This document shows positions 11,874 through 22,056 of a DNA stretch of 64,000 nucleotides, one piece after another. The stretch covers positions 5,427,316 through 5,491,315 of the forward strand of contig NC_043744.1 in NCBI RefSeq assembly GCF_004337985.1. The letters are read 5' to 3'. The notes below the pieces were generated by a model that saw only the letters and a program-made list of their open reading frames with translations, made no database searches and had not been told where the DNA came from. A program made the translations under genes and the position numbers. Position 1 is the first letter of the stretch. The number at the start of each line of letters is the position of its first letter. Source of the DNA: Pyricularia pennisetigena. Its lineage: Eukaryota > Ascomycota > Sordariomycetes > Magnaporthales > Pyriculariaceae.

Positions 11874-12481
11874 GTTTGTGTTGTGTTGCTGTGTGCGCGT
11901 TGATTCGCTTTAAAATTCAAGGCTAGTAGTAGTGAACAGTCGACGTAAACAGTTCTGCGGGATATGGTGTTGGTGGCGGGCGCTGTATTATGCTCGTGAT
12001 GTTTAATGGCGTGAAGATGGCTGGTAGCAGGAAGTATAGAGCATGGATAGGTAAGAACGGCGGGTTCAATCGTGACGTGCCAGGCGACGAATGTGCGATG
12101 GGTCGAAGCTAGGTGGAAGTAAACAAACCGTTCCGAGTGCTAGCCAGGTTTCTGGTTGGCGAATAATTGTGGAGATCTAGTTGTAAAATATGGGGCGAGC
12201 ACTTACCTGAAGCTTGTCCACAGTACCGCCCGGACAAGGTACGTACCTGCAGGCTGAACTCGCCTTACGCAAGAAGCCAAAAGCTCCAAGCTTCAACATC
12301 CATCGCTCCATCCATTCAAAGGAACCGGGATCAAAGAACAGTCGTATCTGCTCACGTAGGGTCATATACGATTTATTGCACGAATTAAAGCCGCATCTGT
12401 CTCATCGGCATTACTCTCGGAGCCTGCGAACCCACCAACAGTACCGAAGACGGCCCCTTTGGCCACCCACTACCGCCCACA
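11874..12481. other. Divergent promoter region, 608 bp
   Basis: Shared upstream region of the Borealin-like gene (minus) and rpn10 (plus). No PACE-type proteasome box (GGTGGCAAA) was seen, and nothing else was recognised. Confidence 0.5.
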
Positions 12482-13488
12482 ATGCCTCTCGAAGCCGTAA
12501 TGATCATTGTGGACAACAGCGAAAGCAGCCGCAACGGAGACTACACACCAACCCGATTCGATGCCCAAGCCGACGCAGTCAATGTTCTCTTTCAGCATGT
12601 CACTAATGGCAACCCTGAGTCCTCAGTCGGTCTGATGAGCATGGGTGGCAAGGATCCCGAGGTTCTGGTCACATTGACGTCGGACCAGGGCAAGATCCTT
12701 GAGGGCCTTCACCGGACCAAGAAGAAGGTGTCCGGATCATCTCATCTCGCAACAGCAATTCAGGTCGCAAGCGTAAGTTAGGCTCATTATCTACGCGACG
12801 TTTGATGGAGCCTGAGAGATGGCGGGGCAAACGTAGTAGTAAGTAAGCTTGAGGTCCAAGCTAACGACCATCATGCTTCGCAAAACAGCTCGCCCTCAAG
12901 CACCGACAAAACACCACGCAGCGCACTCGCATAGTGGCATTTGTCTGCTCGCCCGTATCCGACGAGCAAAAGGCGCTGGTGCAGCTGGCGGGCAAGCTCA
13001 AGAAGAACAACGTGACGGTTGACTTTGTGCTCTTTGGCGACCTGGATGACGACACGACTAAGAAGCTCGAGGCCTTCAACGCCAAGGTCAAGAACAACGA
13101 GGGTAACAGCCACCTGGTGGTCATCCCGCCCTCTGGCAACCTGCTGTCGGATCAGCTGATCGCGACGCCCATCTTTGGTGAGGGTGCCGGTTCGTCGGCA
13201 GCCGCCAACGGTGGCGGCGGCGGCGGCGGCGGCGACTTTGGCGATCTCGAGTTTGACCCGGCGACCGACCCAGAGCTGGCGCTCGCTTTGCGGATGAGTC
13301 TGGAGGAGGAGAACGCGAGAAAGGAGAAGGAGGCCAAAAAAGAGGCCGAGCAGGCGAAGAAACAGGGCCTGGAGAGCGTCGAGGAGCAGGATGAGTCGGC
13401 GCCGTTGCTGGATAAGAGTGGGGGACCAAGCGGGAGCGGGAGCAAAGACAAGAAGAATGATGGCGGGGACAGGATGGACACTTCATAG
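12482..13488 (+). CDS. rpn10: 26S proteasome regulatory subunit Rpn10 (ubiquitin receptor)
   Basis: Binds polyubiquitin chains and stabilises the lid-base contact of the 19S particle. Exons 12482-12772 and 12889-13488 give 296 residues. The start MPLEAVMIIVDNSESSRNGDYTP is the hallmark Rpn10 N terminus; the von Willebrand A domain runs to about residue 190 (VGLMSMGGKDPEVLVTLT, RIVAFVCSPV, VDFVLFGDL). After a poly-Gly linker comes one ubiquitin-interacting motif, DPELALALRMSLEEENAR (about residues 222-240), with the expected Leu-Ala-Leu-Ala-Leu core and Ser. A charged Lys/Glu tail ends in DRMDTS. Length and the single UIM match fungal Rpn10. It is convergent with trs23, 301 bp apart. Confidence 0.96.
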
Positions 13489-13789
13489 TAGAGAAGTCGT
13501 TCTCGAGGGAATCGTTATGGGATGACTGAGGATGCAACCAGACGCGGCGTTTTTATTGTTATAGACTTTAGATGCTTGTCCTGGCTGCAAGAATCAAGCA
13601 CGGGCGTTTTCCGTTCCCGGGACATCCCCATAAACAAATACACTTTTCATGATCAGCAGGCAACTGGGGCTTCACTAACTACAAATGCCACTTTAAATGC
13701 CTCGCGGCTCTTCAATCATCACACGAAACCCAAACTCGGTCCTCCTCCCTGAAGCGCATTAAGCCAACGCCATGGCGGCCGGACAGTCG

Positions 13790-14439
13790 CTACCTGTTGT
13801 TGATCTCGCGGACGTACGAGTTGAGTTTGCGGTCAAACATGTCGCAGCGGACGGGCATCTCAAGCTGGTAAAAGGGGTTCTTCATGACGTAGTCCGTGTA
13901 GAGGTCATAGATGCGGCGGATGGTGACGTCGACGTTGGCCTGGGTCGTGTCGGTAAAGAGCAGGAACTTGATGCCCGTCAGGGTGTTGAAGCACTGCGCG
14001 CGAAAGTTCTCCGTCTCCAGGACCTCGAGCCCCGACGGCGGGTCCGGCCTGTTCCCCGGTGCGGGTGGAGGTGCTTTGATCGGGTTCAAGCGGGCTGTGA
14101 TTGCGTGGATTCTGTGATTTGTGACATGGGCAGGGTGTGAGCCTTAAGAGTATGAGTTTGTGATGGATAAAAGGGGGTGGTGGATGAGAGGGTGGTCACG
14201 TGGTTTGGTTGAATTTAAGGGGAAGCAAGCACGTGAGTGGGTAGGTAACGGAAGCTGAGATGAGATGACTAGAGAGGACGCAAGAACATTTGAACGCACC
14301 CGTGAAAGGTACCAGCCAGTACAAGGTAGTCGTTCGTCGACAGCTTGTTTAAGCCATCTTCATGGAAGGTTCGGTTGTAGATAAGCCCGCCGGCCTTGTT
14401 GATGATAATGAGAGCGAAGACCACCCTGATTAGGCGCAT
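13790..14439 (-). CDS. trs23: TRAPP complex subunit Trs23 (TRAPPC4, sybindin-like)
   Basis: Core subunit of the TRAPP tethering complex, the Ypt1/Rab1 exchange factor at the ER-Golgi and Golgi. Exons on the minus strand are 14439-14300 and 14111-13790, separated by a 188-nt intron, giving 153 residues. The longin-type fold is recognisable: [20 protein letters not shown] at the start, then [19 protein letters not shown], then [28 protein letters not shown] and the C-terminal [20 protein letters not shown]. Fungal Trs23 proteins of about 150 residues lack the extra loop of the 219-residue yeast protein. Phase is kept across the splice (HG-IHAI). Confidence 0.93.
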
Positions 14440-14996
14440 TTGATAGAAGCGGAGCAGGCATGGTGGTCAGTTTCGGTGTACGTTCCTGATCCGGGGTTCG
14501 ATTCCAAGGAAGCCGAGATAAATTCTTACATTATGGCAGCCTGAGCTCTCAAACTATTTTGCAATGACTCCTGTGCTGGGCAGTGATCATTGGTCTACGC
14601 CGCAGTGTGTATATGATCACCAAGGTCAGCAGCTTTAGTAGTCGTCGGGCCGAGTATTGACAGGGTAAATAATACCTGGAGATGTTGACATGAATGCCGC
14701 ATTGTCACTTTGCGGTTGGCCCCCCTGCTGCTAAAGGGTGTGTGGGGCCGCCTGTGGCTCGGCTTCCTAGCGCAAAGAACCACTGGCAAGCTTCCAGCCA
14801 GCGCGCAATTGAAGCTTCCGTCCGGCGCGTGAACCCTGGGTATTTACACCACATCTGCATTTATAACCATCCCACCTTCCAGCAACACGGAGCAGACAAA
14901 ATAAATACGGCAGAATCTACAATATCTTTGCGCCACGAAAGAAGCAACCACAAAAGAGAACACGAAATCCCACGAACCACCGAGCAATCAACCAGG
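14440..14996. other. Divergent promoter region, 557 bp
   Basis: Upstream region of trs23 (minus) and rpb4 (plus). A B-box-like GGTTCGATTCC occurs at about 14495-14505, but no tRNA cloverleaf can be folded around it. Nothing else was recognised. Confidence 0.5.
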
Positions 14997-15648
14997 ATGC
15001 CTCCCAAAAAGCAGAGCGGCCCAGCCGTGCCCAAGATGATCTCGCGCCCGAAGCCGCCGCCACCGGGCGAGGAGATCGCATCGGACGAGCTCCACCTGGG
15101 CGAGTTCGACGGCGTCGAGACCTTGAGCTACTCGGAAGCGGAGCTGGTGCTGGAGGCGCTGGAGAAGAAAAGGCGGAAGGAGAAGCGCTACCATGAGACA
15201 GAGTACGTTGGTGGCGCGTTCTTTTGCGGGCGGCAGGAATGAAATAGAGAGAAAAAAAATTAGGGAGAAAAATCACACCATGAGTACAAAAAGGAAGGAT
15301 GGCTGACGACGCGACGAAACAAACAAATAGGGTTCTTCAAAAGACACGCGATCACCTCTCACTGTTCCGGCGCTTCAAGACGGCCGAGAACGTTCAGGCT
15401 GCCGAGCGGCTGCTGTCTGCCAGGCCGGAATTGCACAAGTTTGAGCGTGCTCAGATCGGTATGGATGGCCTTGCTTGCGAGAACCCGAAGATTCCCATCA
15501 GAGGAGGCCGTACTAATGCTGCGCTCTAGCTTCACTGGTCCCTGAGAATAGCGACGAGGCCAAGAAGCTTATCCCGTCACTCAAGGATAAGTTTGACGAC
15601 CATGACCTGGAAGATTTGCTTCAAGAGCTTTCCAAGTTCTGCGATTGA
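14997..15648 (+). CDS. rpb4: DNA-directed RNA polymerase II subunit Rpb4
   Basis: With Rpb7 it forms the stalk of RNA polymerase II. Exons 14997-15202, 15331-15458 and 15530-15648 join in phase to 150 residues. Rpb4 landmarks are LHLGEFDGVETLSYSEAELV near the N terminus, VLQKTRDHLSLFRRFK and the adjoining NVQAAERLLSARPELHKFE, then SLVPENSDEAKKLIPSL and the C-terminal DLEDLLQELSKFCD. The second intron ends with a clear ACTAAT branch site 16-20 nt before its AG. The ATG at 14997 is preferred over in-frame Mets upstream because it gives the normal family length. Confidence 0.94.
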
Positions 15649-16382
15649 TTGCTATCACGAGCTTGGTTTGGCTGGCTTCTTTTCTATTTTTACTGTAGGG
15701 CGGACCAGGCGGTTGATACCTGTCTACTCTACTTTTTCATATTGATATTTTCATTCCGGTTTCGTCAATTTTGCATGGCAGGCGTTCTATGGCGCTTCTG
15801 GAGATGGCGCAATTCAAAATTGGGGATTTTGACGGCGAGGATTGAGTCTGGTTTGATGGTCTTTTTTTCCCCTTTACCCTTTTGAAACACCAAAAAAAAC
15901 TAGTCACGTTCTCCCTAGTCTTGGAGAGGAGGGAAAATCAAAGAAACACACAGGCACAAACTCCTTTGCGTCTCTTCAGTCGACCGGACTCAAGCCAGGC
16001 CAACTTTCCGCGTGAACACCGACCTGGGCTTCCCTAGGGTTAGCCCGAAGCGTGGAGTGGTGGCCTGGCGAACCCATGCGTTGATTCTCGGCGTTGATCA
16101 CCGGCGGTCTCAAATATCACCCTTCTTGGCTACCTTACATGTGGGAGGCGAGATTTGCGGCTCTGTAAGGGCTATGGTATTGTCGGTGATTGACCGCCGA
16201 GTACTGAACATGCTCGGGTAGCACGCGAGGTAAATGGTAATTGGGGCTGTCTGAGGTCATTCCACAGGCAGAGATAGAGGCAATAAAAGGTGGTGGACTT
16301 GGCCCCCGTTGTCCGTGTGACATATTGGTGCCCCTGGGAGTTTGGATTTTCGGCTATCGTGAAGATTTTACTGCCCGCCAGC
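15649..16382. other. Intergenic, about 730 bp
   Basis: Downstream of rpb4. T-rich 3' flank, then mixed sequence without a credible coding frame, tRNA or repeat. Confidence 0.5.
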
Positions 16383-17276
16383 TCAAGGGACTCGGGCAGC
16401 GAGTGCACATTCTGGGTTTGATGGGCAGTGGTCTTCCTGTCCAGGGGTGCGACTGGTATCTTTGCTGGTGGTAACAAAACTGTCTGCCATTGAATTTGTA
16501 CGTTTGGGAGAGATGGGGCTGACTGGATCTACGTTGTTACCGCGTTGCCATTCAAAAAAATGATGGATGTGGCAGAAAGGGCGACGGTACCGTGAGCCTG
16601 GCTTCCCTGGGACTGTAAGTGCGGTTGGGGCTCTGTTCATGATCCGTAACTGGAGTCTGGCAGGGAATGTCCTAGCCTTGTTTGCCGGAGTTGCAGCTTG
16701 GTGTCTTTTCAAATTGCAGTCCGTGGAATCGACAGACCTATCTCGACTGGGAGCATAGCCTGGTACGACATTTCCTTGCCTTCGGGTGGACAATAACCTT
16801 CGGTCTCCTTCCCGTGTTCTCCCTGCATAAAAATTAAACGAGCCATCCGCGGCTGGATCCTGACTAACTGAGCCTGTGTACAACAGGGGCTCAACGAAAG
16901 CGGCGCCCTCCGTAGGTCTCTTGCCAGAGCCCCTGGTCAGCAACTAGGGGTCAAACGTCTACCGGGTCCCCGAATCTGGATCCTCCTTTCGTCGTCGACG
17001 ACTTTCTCAACAGACGTACCATCACCACGCCAAGCAGAACACAACAATACATGCCAGGGCGGAACCGATAACGACGCCTGCTCTCGTGTCGGGAGACGGG
17101 ATAGAATCAACATTCGTCTGGTTGGTCGCTGCCGCGACCTGTGTGATGGCTCTGCCGTAGGAAACACTCCTGTGGTCGTTTGCAGGCTGCGTTGAATATG
17201 TTCCATCGAGGGAGGAATCTAAATTCTTTCTCTTATGGCCTGTTTGAGAAACCAAAGAGACAAAAATCAGAAGCAC
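16383..17276 (-). CDS. Possible single-pass membrane protein of unknown function (tentative)
   Basis: Not recognised. On the minus strand 17276-17022 encodes a Ser/Thr/Asn-rich segment followed by a strong transmembrane stretch, RAGVVIGSALACIVVFCLAW, just before an in-frame stop. A splice acceptor (TTTCTCAAACAG) precedes the segment at about 17238, suggesting an upstream exon with a signal peptide that I could not place. A second open stretch in another frame (16943-16383) encodes about 185 hydrophilic residues (RPTEGAAFVEPLLYTGSVSQ onward) and could be the cytoplasmic tail if one or two short introns remove the intervening stop codons. Secreted stalk, one membrane segment and hydrophilic tail is a common plan for fungal wall-sensor-like proteins. 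The exon structure is unproven and the whole call may be wrong. Confidence 0.25.
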
Positions 17277-18042
17277 CAGCTTGGGAGATACACACTTAGG
17301 CCTAAACTGGATAATGGCTCAGAGCGGCTACCCAGGACTTTACGATTGTGCCAGCAGCAGAGGCACGCGAATATCAGTGTAAAACTACAGACTCTCACGC
17401 TGCGTCGTATCTCCGGCCATACGCGAGAATGAAAGTGGTGCAAACTCGACAAGCTATTGTTGGATGGCGGGGGCTTCTCCGATGCTGTAAAGGAACGTAC
17501 GGGTTGGAGTGGTGAGTGGGCGAATAGGGAAAGGCCTTGTGTTTTCTGGAGATTCCACCCGTCGATGGTAAATGCCTGTATACTGTGGCTGTGGGCATGC
17601 GTGATTGCAAAAGACTCATTACAGGGGATAAAGTGCTGAGTTACTGTAACAAGCTGCTTAAAGGACATAAACCAACACCTGAATACTGCGCGGGGCAGGT
17701 GCAAAGTTGATGGGTCTTACAGTAGCAACATCTGATGCAGGAGCTTCTTTGAGCAAAACAATGAATCAGGATTCCTTTTTTTGATTTATGCTTTTTCTTT
17801 ATATTACAGAATTCAAGGTCTGCAAGTTCATCCTGAATGTTCCACGCTACTTTGTTGCACAGCTTTGCCAAGGCCAAGTCTGTCTTGTTATTTGGGAATT
17901 TCATGGACCAATTTGCTTTGCCAACGGAGACTTGCAGCAGCGCTTGACTGAATTAGCAACCGATGGAATCGCTCCGGCTAGAGTTCCATGCTCGTCTTTC
18001 TTACTGCCCCTACGTGGTCGAAAGGCAGCTAGATCTCTCATG
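17277..18042. other. Intergenic, about 770 bp
   Basis: No convincing gene; several short frames on both strands lack family features. It may include an unplaced 5' exon of the tentative membrane protein on the minus strand. Confidence 0.4.
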
Positions 18043-18530
18043 CTAGGCACCTACAAAGAAGTCCGGAACAAGACCCCGTGTCCGTCCAAGGAGCATTGAC
18101 GGCAGTGTCTCTTTACCTGACACTTGACTGCCCCGGTCAAAATAGCGATCAAAGCCTATCGTTTCTTCATTATTTGTCCAGTCTACTTCGACAATGGGTA
18201 AATCCACACTGCAGCATGTGCCACCTAAAAGGCCGATGTTTTCAAAGCTGCTGGAAAGACCCAGAGTATTGGTGAGAGGTCCACCATTCTTGGAGAGGAC
18301 ATCTTCAGATGAGCTTTGGTAGGTAGAAGGAGTCCCTGTCCGTCAGATCAATTTATGAAAGGTATTACACTTAGGTAGTGGCATGCGCTTCCTCAACTTG
18401 AGAGCTCCATTCATAATCTGCACACGACAGTTCCTAAAAATGTTACAAAGTCTTTGTTGGAATCGCCGTCCAAATCTCCAATATAAAGCTTAAGCTTGCA
18501 CAAGTGTTCTGGAGTGGGCAGAGATACTTA
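18043..18530 (-). pseudogene. Decayed coding fragment with an FG-GAP/VCBS-like Asp-rich motif
   Basis: On the minus strand three consecutive stretches in different frames look coding. First, about 18520-18440, KLYIGDLDGDSNKDFVTF, whose D-x-D-G-D-x-x-x-D pattern resembles the calcium-binding loop of FG-GAP/VCBS repeats. Second, about 18440-18365, CRVQIMNGALKLRKRMPLPK. Third, about 18332-18043, a stretch of about 95 residues containing LTNTLGLSSSFENIGLL, VDLPIVEVDWTNNEETIGF and DRYFDRGSQV, ending at TAG 18045-18043. Joining the first two needs a frameshift. The last two could be joined by a GT-AG segment of only 33 nt, shorter than a normal fungal intron. No start codon or signal peptide was found. 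I read it as a relic of a larger gene; an unusual spliced gene cannot be excluded. Confidence 0.35.
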
Positions 18531-18617
18531 TTGAGGATTGCCACTTTGTTGCTTCAAATTTCATGACTTTCCTGCTATCTATACCTTACAGCTACCAATA
18601 TCGGGTAAACAGTAACA

Positions 18618-20550
18618 TCAAGCAATTATGCCTTCTTTTTCGAGCGTGGCCATCATCTGCGCCGCAGTAATCCTCGCCGACGGGCTCCGCTCGAGCGCGC
18701 CGTGCACCAAGCGTTCAAGCATGTCCCCAGTGCTCAGAGTCTCCCTAATCTTACAGATATGCTCAAGCCAATTTATCATTTTCTTCCTATCCTCCGTCCT
18801 TTGGTCCTGAATCTTATAGATGCCCCATTTGACGGCCGGCCCGCCAGGAAGCCGTATACAACCCAGGACGTAGAGCATGACCACGCCAACGGCCCATACG
18901 TCCCCCGGAAAGCCGTGAAGCGGTGTTGTGAAGGCTTCCTCGGGGCGCATATATGCCGGCGTACCCCCAGACGAGTGGCTGTGCGGCTCAGAGGTGGTCA
19001 GGCCCAAGTCAACAAGGACTGCGCCACGAGCGGGCGAGTAGACGATGTTGGCCGGCTTGATGTCGTTGTGGCACATGCTGAGTCCCGAAAGATATGTTAA
19101 GGCCGACGATAGGCCGACGATAATCTTGTGGGCGTCTTGACGGGTGAATGTAGTATTGAGCCCACGCTCGAGGGAACGGGGGAGGGCCTCTAGGTAAAAG
19201 GCGAACATTCGGCCGTCCCAGGGTCGAATGACCATAATGTTGGGCTTGAGAGTCAATTTTGGGGCTAAGGTTAAGTATTGTCTTGTCTTTTTTTCTCTGG
19301 GTCATTTACTGACATGACGCACAGATTCCATCATCTGTTTCTCTTGTTTCCAACATTCTGCCAATCTAACCAGGTTCTGTGGGTTAAAGCTGTCGTACTG
19401 AGTGACCTTGACGACGATGTCCCCGGGTAGTCGAGAATGACGGGCTACAAACACTTTGCTGCCACGTGTGGCGCCTATTTGGCGGACGTGTTTGATTTTG
19501 TAATCGAGAGTGTCAGTGCCTTGGGATGATTGGTTGCCTGTGCCGACTTGGTCATTTTGCTTAACCGGCGTGGCTGCCTGAGGCTCCCTGCTACGCACGA
19601 CGGCAATGTCTTGACCTTCGAGGTCAACCAACGGAGAGGCCAGGGAGCGAATCGTTTTTGGGGTCCAGTCTCCGTCAACTATGGCACGCTCAGCCTCTTC
19701 AGTGGTCTTGGTGGTGGTGGACGGGGAAGTAACTTCGACAGGATGCGCGCCTACGGGGGCAACGAGGACTTCCAACATATCGTCGTCACCTCGCCTTCGC
19801 TTAAAAGCTGCATCTTGCTCCTGGTCTGGGGCCGCTCTCTTTTTGCCGTCTGGCTGGGACTCTGATGGCTGATACAATGACAAGCTGAAGCGCCTGTGGA
19901 GAACCGAAAAGTCGACGAGATGCTGGCTTCGATTGTCCTTTCCCCTAACCAAAATCCTCCATATTCCAGGTGCGATAACCACCAACTTCATATGAGAGAT
20001 GAGCTCTGAGCGCTGTGGCATGTCCAGAGCTACGAGAGTGATGTAGAAGTCAAGAACGCTACGGAATACACATTCGTCATTGACAGGGTTGTAATATATA
20101 CTGGCACGAACGTAACTGGGCATAAACCGGGGGTTTGTGGTTGGAAGGTCGTGGAAAGGGACGACGATTGTAAAGTCAACATCACAGGTTCTTTGCACGA
20201 CACCGAAAGTATTCCAGGAGCCGACTTTGTGTTGAAGACGGACAGCAGCGTCTCTTTCATGGCAACCGATTGTAGTTGCGGAAGCGGCGAGCACAATCCT
20301 GGTACCAGGGAGGGAGGAGAGGGAGGCTGCCTCAAGGGCTTGCGTCACTTCATCAACACGGAGATCTGATGGTGAGGAGGGTTCAAGGACATAACGTCCC
20401 CTGGGAACCTTGGAGGAGTTTTGTGCCGCATCGGCATCCGTATTTACTGTCGCTTCCTTGTAATCGGCTATTTGCTTGTTTACGCGGTTCCTCAAACCCT
20501 TCCTGGCCGGTAAACGACCTAGTCGACGAGCCTGGTGCTTGGCCAGTCAT
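18618..20550 (-). CDS. Degenerate-motif protein kinase with long N-terminal region (5' end uncertain)
   Basis: The C-terminal ~250 residues are a protein kinase fold: KHVRQIGATRGSKVFVARH (nucleotide loop), DIVVKVTQYD (ATP Lys), MCHNDIKPANIVY (catalytic loop, HRD changed to HND), VLVDLGLTT (DFG changed to DLG), GGTPAYMRPEE (activation segment) and DVWAVGVVMLYVLG. The catalytic Asp and the metal Asp remain, so activity is possible. An intron of 45 nt (19309-19265) lies just after the alpha-C region. The N-terminal ~230 residues (FTIVVPFHDLPTTNPRFMPS, LVVIAPGIWRILVRGKDN) are unrecognised, followed by a basic linker KKRAAPDQEQDAAFKRRR. The main frame has no ATG upstream. The best start context (ACCATGAC, 20550) is in another frame, so a frameshift or unresolved intron lies near 20440-20500. 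The gene is divergent to the lineage-specific protein at 20961. Confidence 0.65.
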
Positions 20551-20960
20551 GGTCGAAGTGACAGTGTTGGGTTGAGTGTTGTCGAGATATGATATAGTGA
20601 TATTTTTATGCATAGAAACAAACCAATGGCACGAAAGGATGCCCCGAAGTGGACGGAGCAAGACTGAATCCGCCCTTGCAGCCTAAGCAAAGACAAAACA
20701 GCCGAAGGCTCACAAATATATCCATCTCTGGTTCCAAAATCATTCGCCATCATGATTCCACGCACCAACGGTAGACGTGGTGGGGCTCAACTGTGTTTCC
20801 CAACATGAAACTGGATTGGCTGGTACTGTTTTGGGAAGCATCGCGCGCGCCCTCCTGCCTTACCTCAACTCTTTTAACACTCACGATCCCCAGTCAATCA
20901 CTGACATGACAACCGTCACTTCATAGCGGTCTAATCGCCTACCTACAAAGGACAACAGCC
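20551..20960. other. Divergent intergenic region, 410 bp
   Basis: Between the kinase gene (minus) and the hypothetical gene (plus). Nothing specific was recognised; an upstream exon of the kinase could lie here. Confidence 0.45.
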
Positions 20961-21667
20961 ATGGTCAACGAGAAGTGGCCCAAAATGCCGTTCGGCCCAT
21001 CGCTAGGGACAGACGAAATGAACTGGGCCTGGGTGTACACAGCGCCCAAGACGTTCAACAACCCCAAAAAGCTTTGGTCCGACTACTGGATGCGCTACAA
21101 GACCGTCGTAATCTCACTCCAGGGTATGGATTTCTATTTCAAGGACGTCATGGCCGCCGCCCGGGAGTGTGAGACGCGTGACGAGTTGGAGAAGTTTCTC
21201 GATGCAAATATGAACAACGTGTCGAAGAACTCGAGAACGCAATCCGCGCAATGGTGTGGTAGCTCAAGGATAGAGACTCTTACGAGGTTTCGGAGGAAAT
21301 TAGCATCGCTGTGGGTGGCGCTAGCTCAGAACCCTCTTTGGAGAGTTTCGCTCAGATCTTCTATGAAGGCATCCTGCCCGACGCCGGGGCGCGCGGTCCG
21401 CCGCCTGCAAACAGAGTTGAGGTCGCTGTCAAGGATGAGGATTTAGAAAATTATCCGAGCCTTGAATCGCAGCGGTCGCCCTTGGAATTTCTTCGTAGCA
21501 ATTTGGATAGTATTGTGGAAAGAGGCCATGATTTCACCTACACGCGGGACATACACGAGGTTGTCGACGAACATGATGTCCAGCCGGCGTGCAAGAGTTT
21601 CCAGATTTTGACGCGAAGCTCCGACGGGAGCTTCGGAAATGAGATAAACTCACCATGTAAATCGTGA
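20961..21667 (+). CDS. Lineage-specific hypothetical protein, frame interrupted near 21220-21262
   Basis: Not recognised. 20961-21218 reads MVNEKWPKMPFGPSLGTDEM, then aromatic-rich residues (WAWVYTAPKTFNNPKKLWSD) and a charged helix ending FLDANMNN. 21263-21667 continues in another frame (LKDRDSYEVSEEISIAVGGA, ESFAQIFYEGILPDAG, LDSIVERGHDFTYTRDIHEV) to a stop. A 44-nt GT-AG segment (21219-21262) would join the two in phase and give about 220 residues. However, in the second frame the putative intron itself reads VEELENAIRAMVW and then a TAG, and looks like the natural continuation of the helix. The alternative is therefore a 2-nt insertion plus a nonsense mutation, that is, a pseudogene. No signal peptide, membrane segment or known domain. 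Confidence 0.45.
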
Positions 21668-22056
21668 CTGATAGATAAGGAAGAGATGGGGTTAGCGAAG
21701 GAATAATCGGGGCAGTTGAGTTACTCGGTCAGTGTGTTGGTGGGAAGCTCTGGTACGTAAACCCTCTGATCTGACAGCCGTATAAAAGGACGTGATTGAA
21801 AGACAAAGCACACGATAATTAAACCTTAATTTTTTGGTCACATTCCAAGATGTGAAGGTAATACATGCTATCTGTAACAGGATTGTTTGTCTTGTGCGTT
21901 TGGCGTGCTGCTGGTACCCAACGCCAAAACTGACAAGGTTCGGTATAAGAATGCTCTGGAATGTGTGCAGAGTGACATTTATTACAGAAGAATATGGGGG
22001 CGGAGCGCAAATCATACCCTGAAGACATGGCCCAACTTCCCATTTCTTGCTAGAAC
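21668..22056. other. Intergenic between convergent genes, 389 bp
   Basis: AT-rich 3' flanks. No gene, RNA or repeat was recognised. Confidence 0.5.

Noticed and set aside
14485..14515. B-box-like GGTTCGATTCC upstream of trs23
   Set aside because: No T stem, acceptor stem or A box can be paired around it.
14694..14996. In-frame extension upstream of the rpb4 start
   Set aside because: It would add 101 residues without similarity to Rpb4; the Met at 14997 gives the usual length.
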